From positions 1 to 23,679 of the forward strand of contig JAJZHU010000005.1 of assembly GCA_021798375.1 (NCBI GenBank): DNA of 23,679 nucleotides, read 5' to 3'. Positions 22,393 through 23,679 of the stretch are shown piece after piece. Below the pieces are notes generated by a model. That model worked only from the letters and a program-made list of their open reading frames with translations. It did not search any database and was not told the DNA's origin. Position 1 is the stretch's first letter. Every line of letters starts with the position of its first letter. This stretch comes from Pseudomonadota bacterium. Its GTDB lineage: Bacteria > Pseudomonadota > Alphaproteobacteria > Acetobacterales > Acetobacteraceae. A program made the position numbers and the translations under genes.

Positions 22393-23655
22393 ATGAGCCA
22401 AGCCGTGCAACGCCCTTCCACCTGGATGGCGCCGCTCGTTACCTCGCTGTTCTTTGCCTGGGGCTTTTCCACGGCGCTCAATGATATATTGGTGCCCAAA
22501 CTCAAAGCCCTGTTCGCCCTCAATTACACCGAGGTGATGCTCACCCAATTCTGCTTCTTCGCCGCCTATTTCCTGATGTCCTGGCCCGCGGCCAAGATCA
22601 TCGCCAAATTGGGCTATATGCGCGGCATCGTGGTCGGGCTCGTCGTCATGGCGCTGGGGTGTTTGCTGTTCACCCCCGCCGCGCGCCTGGGCGTTTATCC
22701 GCTGTTCCTGATGGCATTGTTTACCCTCGCCACCGGCATCACCTTGCTCCAGGTCGCCGCCAATCCGCTGATGGCGCTGGCCGGATCGGAAGAAACCGCC
22801 TCGTCGCGGCTCAATTTCGCCCAGGCCTTCAACTCGCTCGGCACCACCATCGCCCCCCTCATCGGGGCGGCGCTGATCCTGAAAAACATCGCCCCCGCGC
22901 CCGATCCCCACAGCCTCACGCCCGCCGCCCTCGGCGCCTTCCGCAGCAGCCAGGCGAGCGTGATCCAATTCTCCTATCTGGCGATCGCCGGCATCTTTCT
23001 GTTCTTTGCCCTGATCTTCTGGCTCTTGCGCCAAAAAGCCTCGGCCCCGGCCACCGACGCGACACCTTTGGGCTTTGCGGTCCTCCGCCGCCCGCAACTC
23101 GCCTTCGGCTGCGTGGGCATCTTCGTCTACGTCGGCGCCGAAGTCGCCCTCAGCAGCCTGATGATCAACTTTCTGATCCAACCCCACATCCTGGACACCA
23201 CCGCCGAGCACGCCGCCCGCTACGTCAGCCTCTATTGGGGCGGCGCCATGGTCGGCCGCATCATCGGCTCGGCAGCACTTCGCTTCATCCGCCCCGGCTA
23301 CGCGCTGGGCGCCTGCGCCCTGATCGCCGCCACGCTTGCCGCCACCGCCGGCCTCACCACCGGCACCGTCGCCGCCATCGCCCTCGTCGCCATCGGCCTG
23401 TTCAACTCGATCCAATTCCCCACCATCTTCACCCTTGGCATCGACGGACTGGACGAAGAAACCCCCCAAGGCAGCGGGCTTTTGTGCATGGCCATCGTCG
23501 GCGGCGCCATCGTCCCGCTGCTCACCGGCAAACTGATCGATCAATTCGGCTTCGCGCCCGCCCTGACGCTTCCGGTGCTGTGCTATCTGTTCATTGCGGG
23601 TTATGGGTTCTGGACGGCGCGGCGCAACACGACGCCCCGGGCAACGGCGAAATAA
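22393..23655 (+). CDS. Sugar MFS transporter, FucP/GluP-like
   Basis: This is an inner-membrane proton-coupled sugar importer of the fucose-galactose-glucose (FHS) branch of the MFS. The 420-residue protein has about 12 membrane segments. Segment 1 carries LFFAWGFSTALNDILVPKLK, which matches the family pattern F..WGF...LND.L.P.LK with the Asn-Asp pair. TQFCFFAAYFLMSWPAAKII follows, then LGYMRGIVVGL (loop 2-3), LLQVAANPLMALAG in segment 4 and RLNFAQAFNSLGTTIAPLIG in segment 5, all typical of FucP/GluP/NagP proteins. The ATG at 22393 has GGAG nine bases upstream; the longer open frame back to 22009 overlaps the PH-domain gene in another frame and is a shadow. No sugar kinase or regulator is in view, so the substrate (fucose, glucose, galactose or N-acetylglucosamine) is open. 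Confidence 0.93.
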   Translation: MSQAVQRPSTWMAPLVTSLFFAWGFSTALNDILVPKLKALFALNYTEVMLTQFCFFAAYFLMSWPAAKIIAKLGYMRGIVVGLVVMALGCLLFTPAARLGVYPLFLMALFTLATGITLLQVAANPLMALAGSEETASSRLNFAQAFNSLGTTIAPLIGAALILKNIAPAPDPHSLTPAALGAFRSSQASVIQFSYLAIAGIFLFFALIFWLLRQKASAPATDATPLGFAVLRRPQLAFGCVGIFVYVGAEVALSSLMINFLIQPHILDTTAEHAARYVSLYWGGAMVGRIIGSAALRFIRPGYALGACALIAATLAATAGLTTGTVAAIALVAIGLFNSIQFPTIFTLGIDGLDEETPQGSGLLCMAIVGGAIVPLLTGKLIDQFGFAPALTLPVLCYLFIAGYGFWTARRNTTPRATAK

Positions 23656-23660
23656 AAGTC

Positions 23661-23679
23661 CGTAGGGTGGGGAAGCTCT
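23661..23679. repeat. Possible left half of a palindromic repeat at the window edge
   Basis: The last bases read CCGTAGGGTGGGGAAGCTCT. This looks like the left arm of a GTAGGGTGGGGAA...TTCCCCACCCTAC-type intergenic palindrome and is loosely similar to the arm at 5440-5464 (GTAGG, then G-rich, then AA). The window ends before the second half, so this is a guess. Confidence 0.25.

Overview
The window is a 23.7 kb, GC-rich (strongly C/G-ending codons), densely packed piece of an ordinary bacterial chromosome. The organism is most likely an alphaproteobacterium, probably Rhodospirillales-like. The basis is recalled gene order: mutY / DUF721 / DsbA-family thioredoxin / smc as a block, glyQ-glyS-ppdK as a run, a fused cysNC, and an intergenic mosaic element resembling those common in rhizobia. 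No rRNA, tRNA, CRISPR array, transposase or phage gene was seen.

Layout. 1-2102 (+): the C-terminal three quarters of acetyl-CoA synthetase, cut by the window edge, then a beta-class glutathione S-transferase with a TTG start. 2103-2225: a convergent spacer built almost entirely from two palindromes. 2226-5010 (-): sulfate activation genes cysD and cysNC. 5011-5532: mostly non-coding, with a candidate 43-codon membrane peptide and a pair of inverted REP-like palindromes. 5533-9714 (-): smc preceded by a secreted thioredoxin-fold oxidoreductase gene that is probably translationally coupled to it. 9715-10183: an AT-rich stretch and a solitary BrnA-type antitoxin gene on the opposite strand, apparently inserted in the smc-dsbA-DUF721-mutY block. 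10203-11699: DUF721 (-) and mutY (+), divergent with about 21 nt between them. 11714-13356 (-): a TetA-like MFS exporter and a Nudix hydrolase sharing one base. 13385-16145 (-): a surface-polysaccharide module consisting of a small membrane protein, manC and an unusual two-part protein of unknown function. 16250-21854 (+): glyQ, glyS and ppdK, probably one transcription unit. 21941-23655 (+): a small bacterial PH-domain membrane protein and a FucP-like sugar MFS transporter.

Functionally this is mostly housekeeping: acetate activation, sulfate activation to PAPS, chromosome segregation, base-excision repair, GDP-mannose supply, glycyl-tRNA synthesis and pyruvate/PEP interconversion. I did not find an unmistakable new multi-gene system. 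The points most worth a second look are the solitary BrnA-type antitoxin inside a conserved block, the intergenic palindrome families (2105-2217, 5440-5524, 9866-9899), the polysaccharide-linked protein at 13385-14287, and the small membrane ORF at 5122-5253 with a CtrA-like box upstream.
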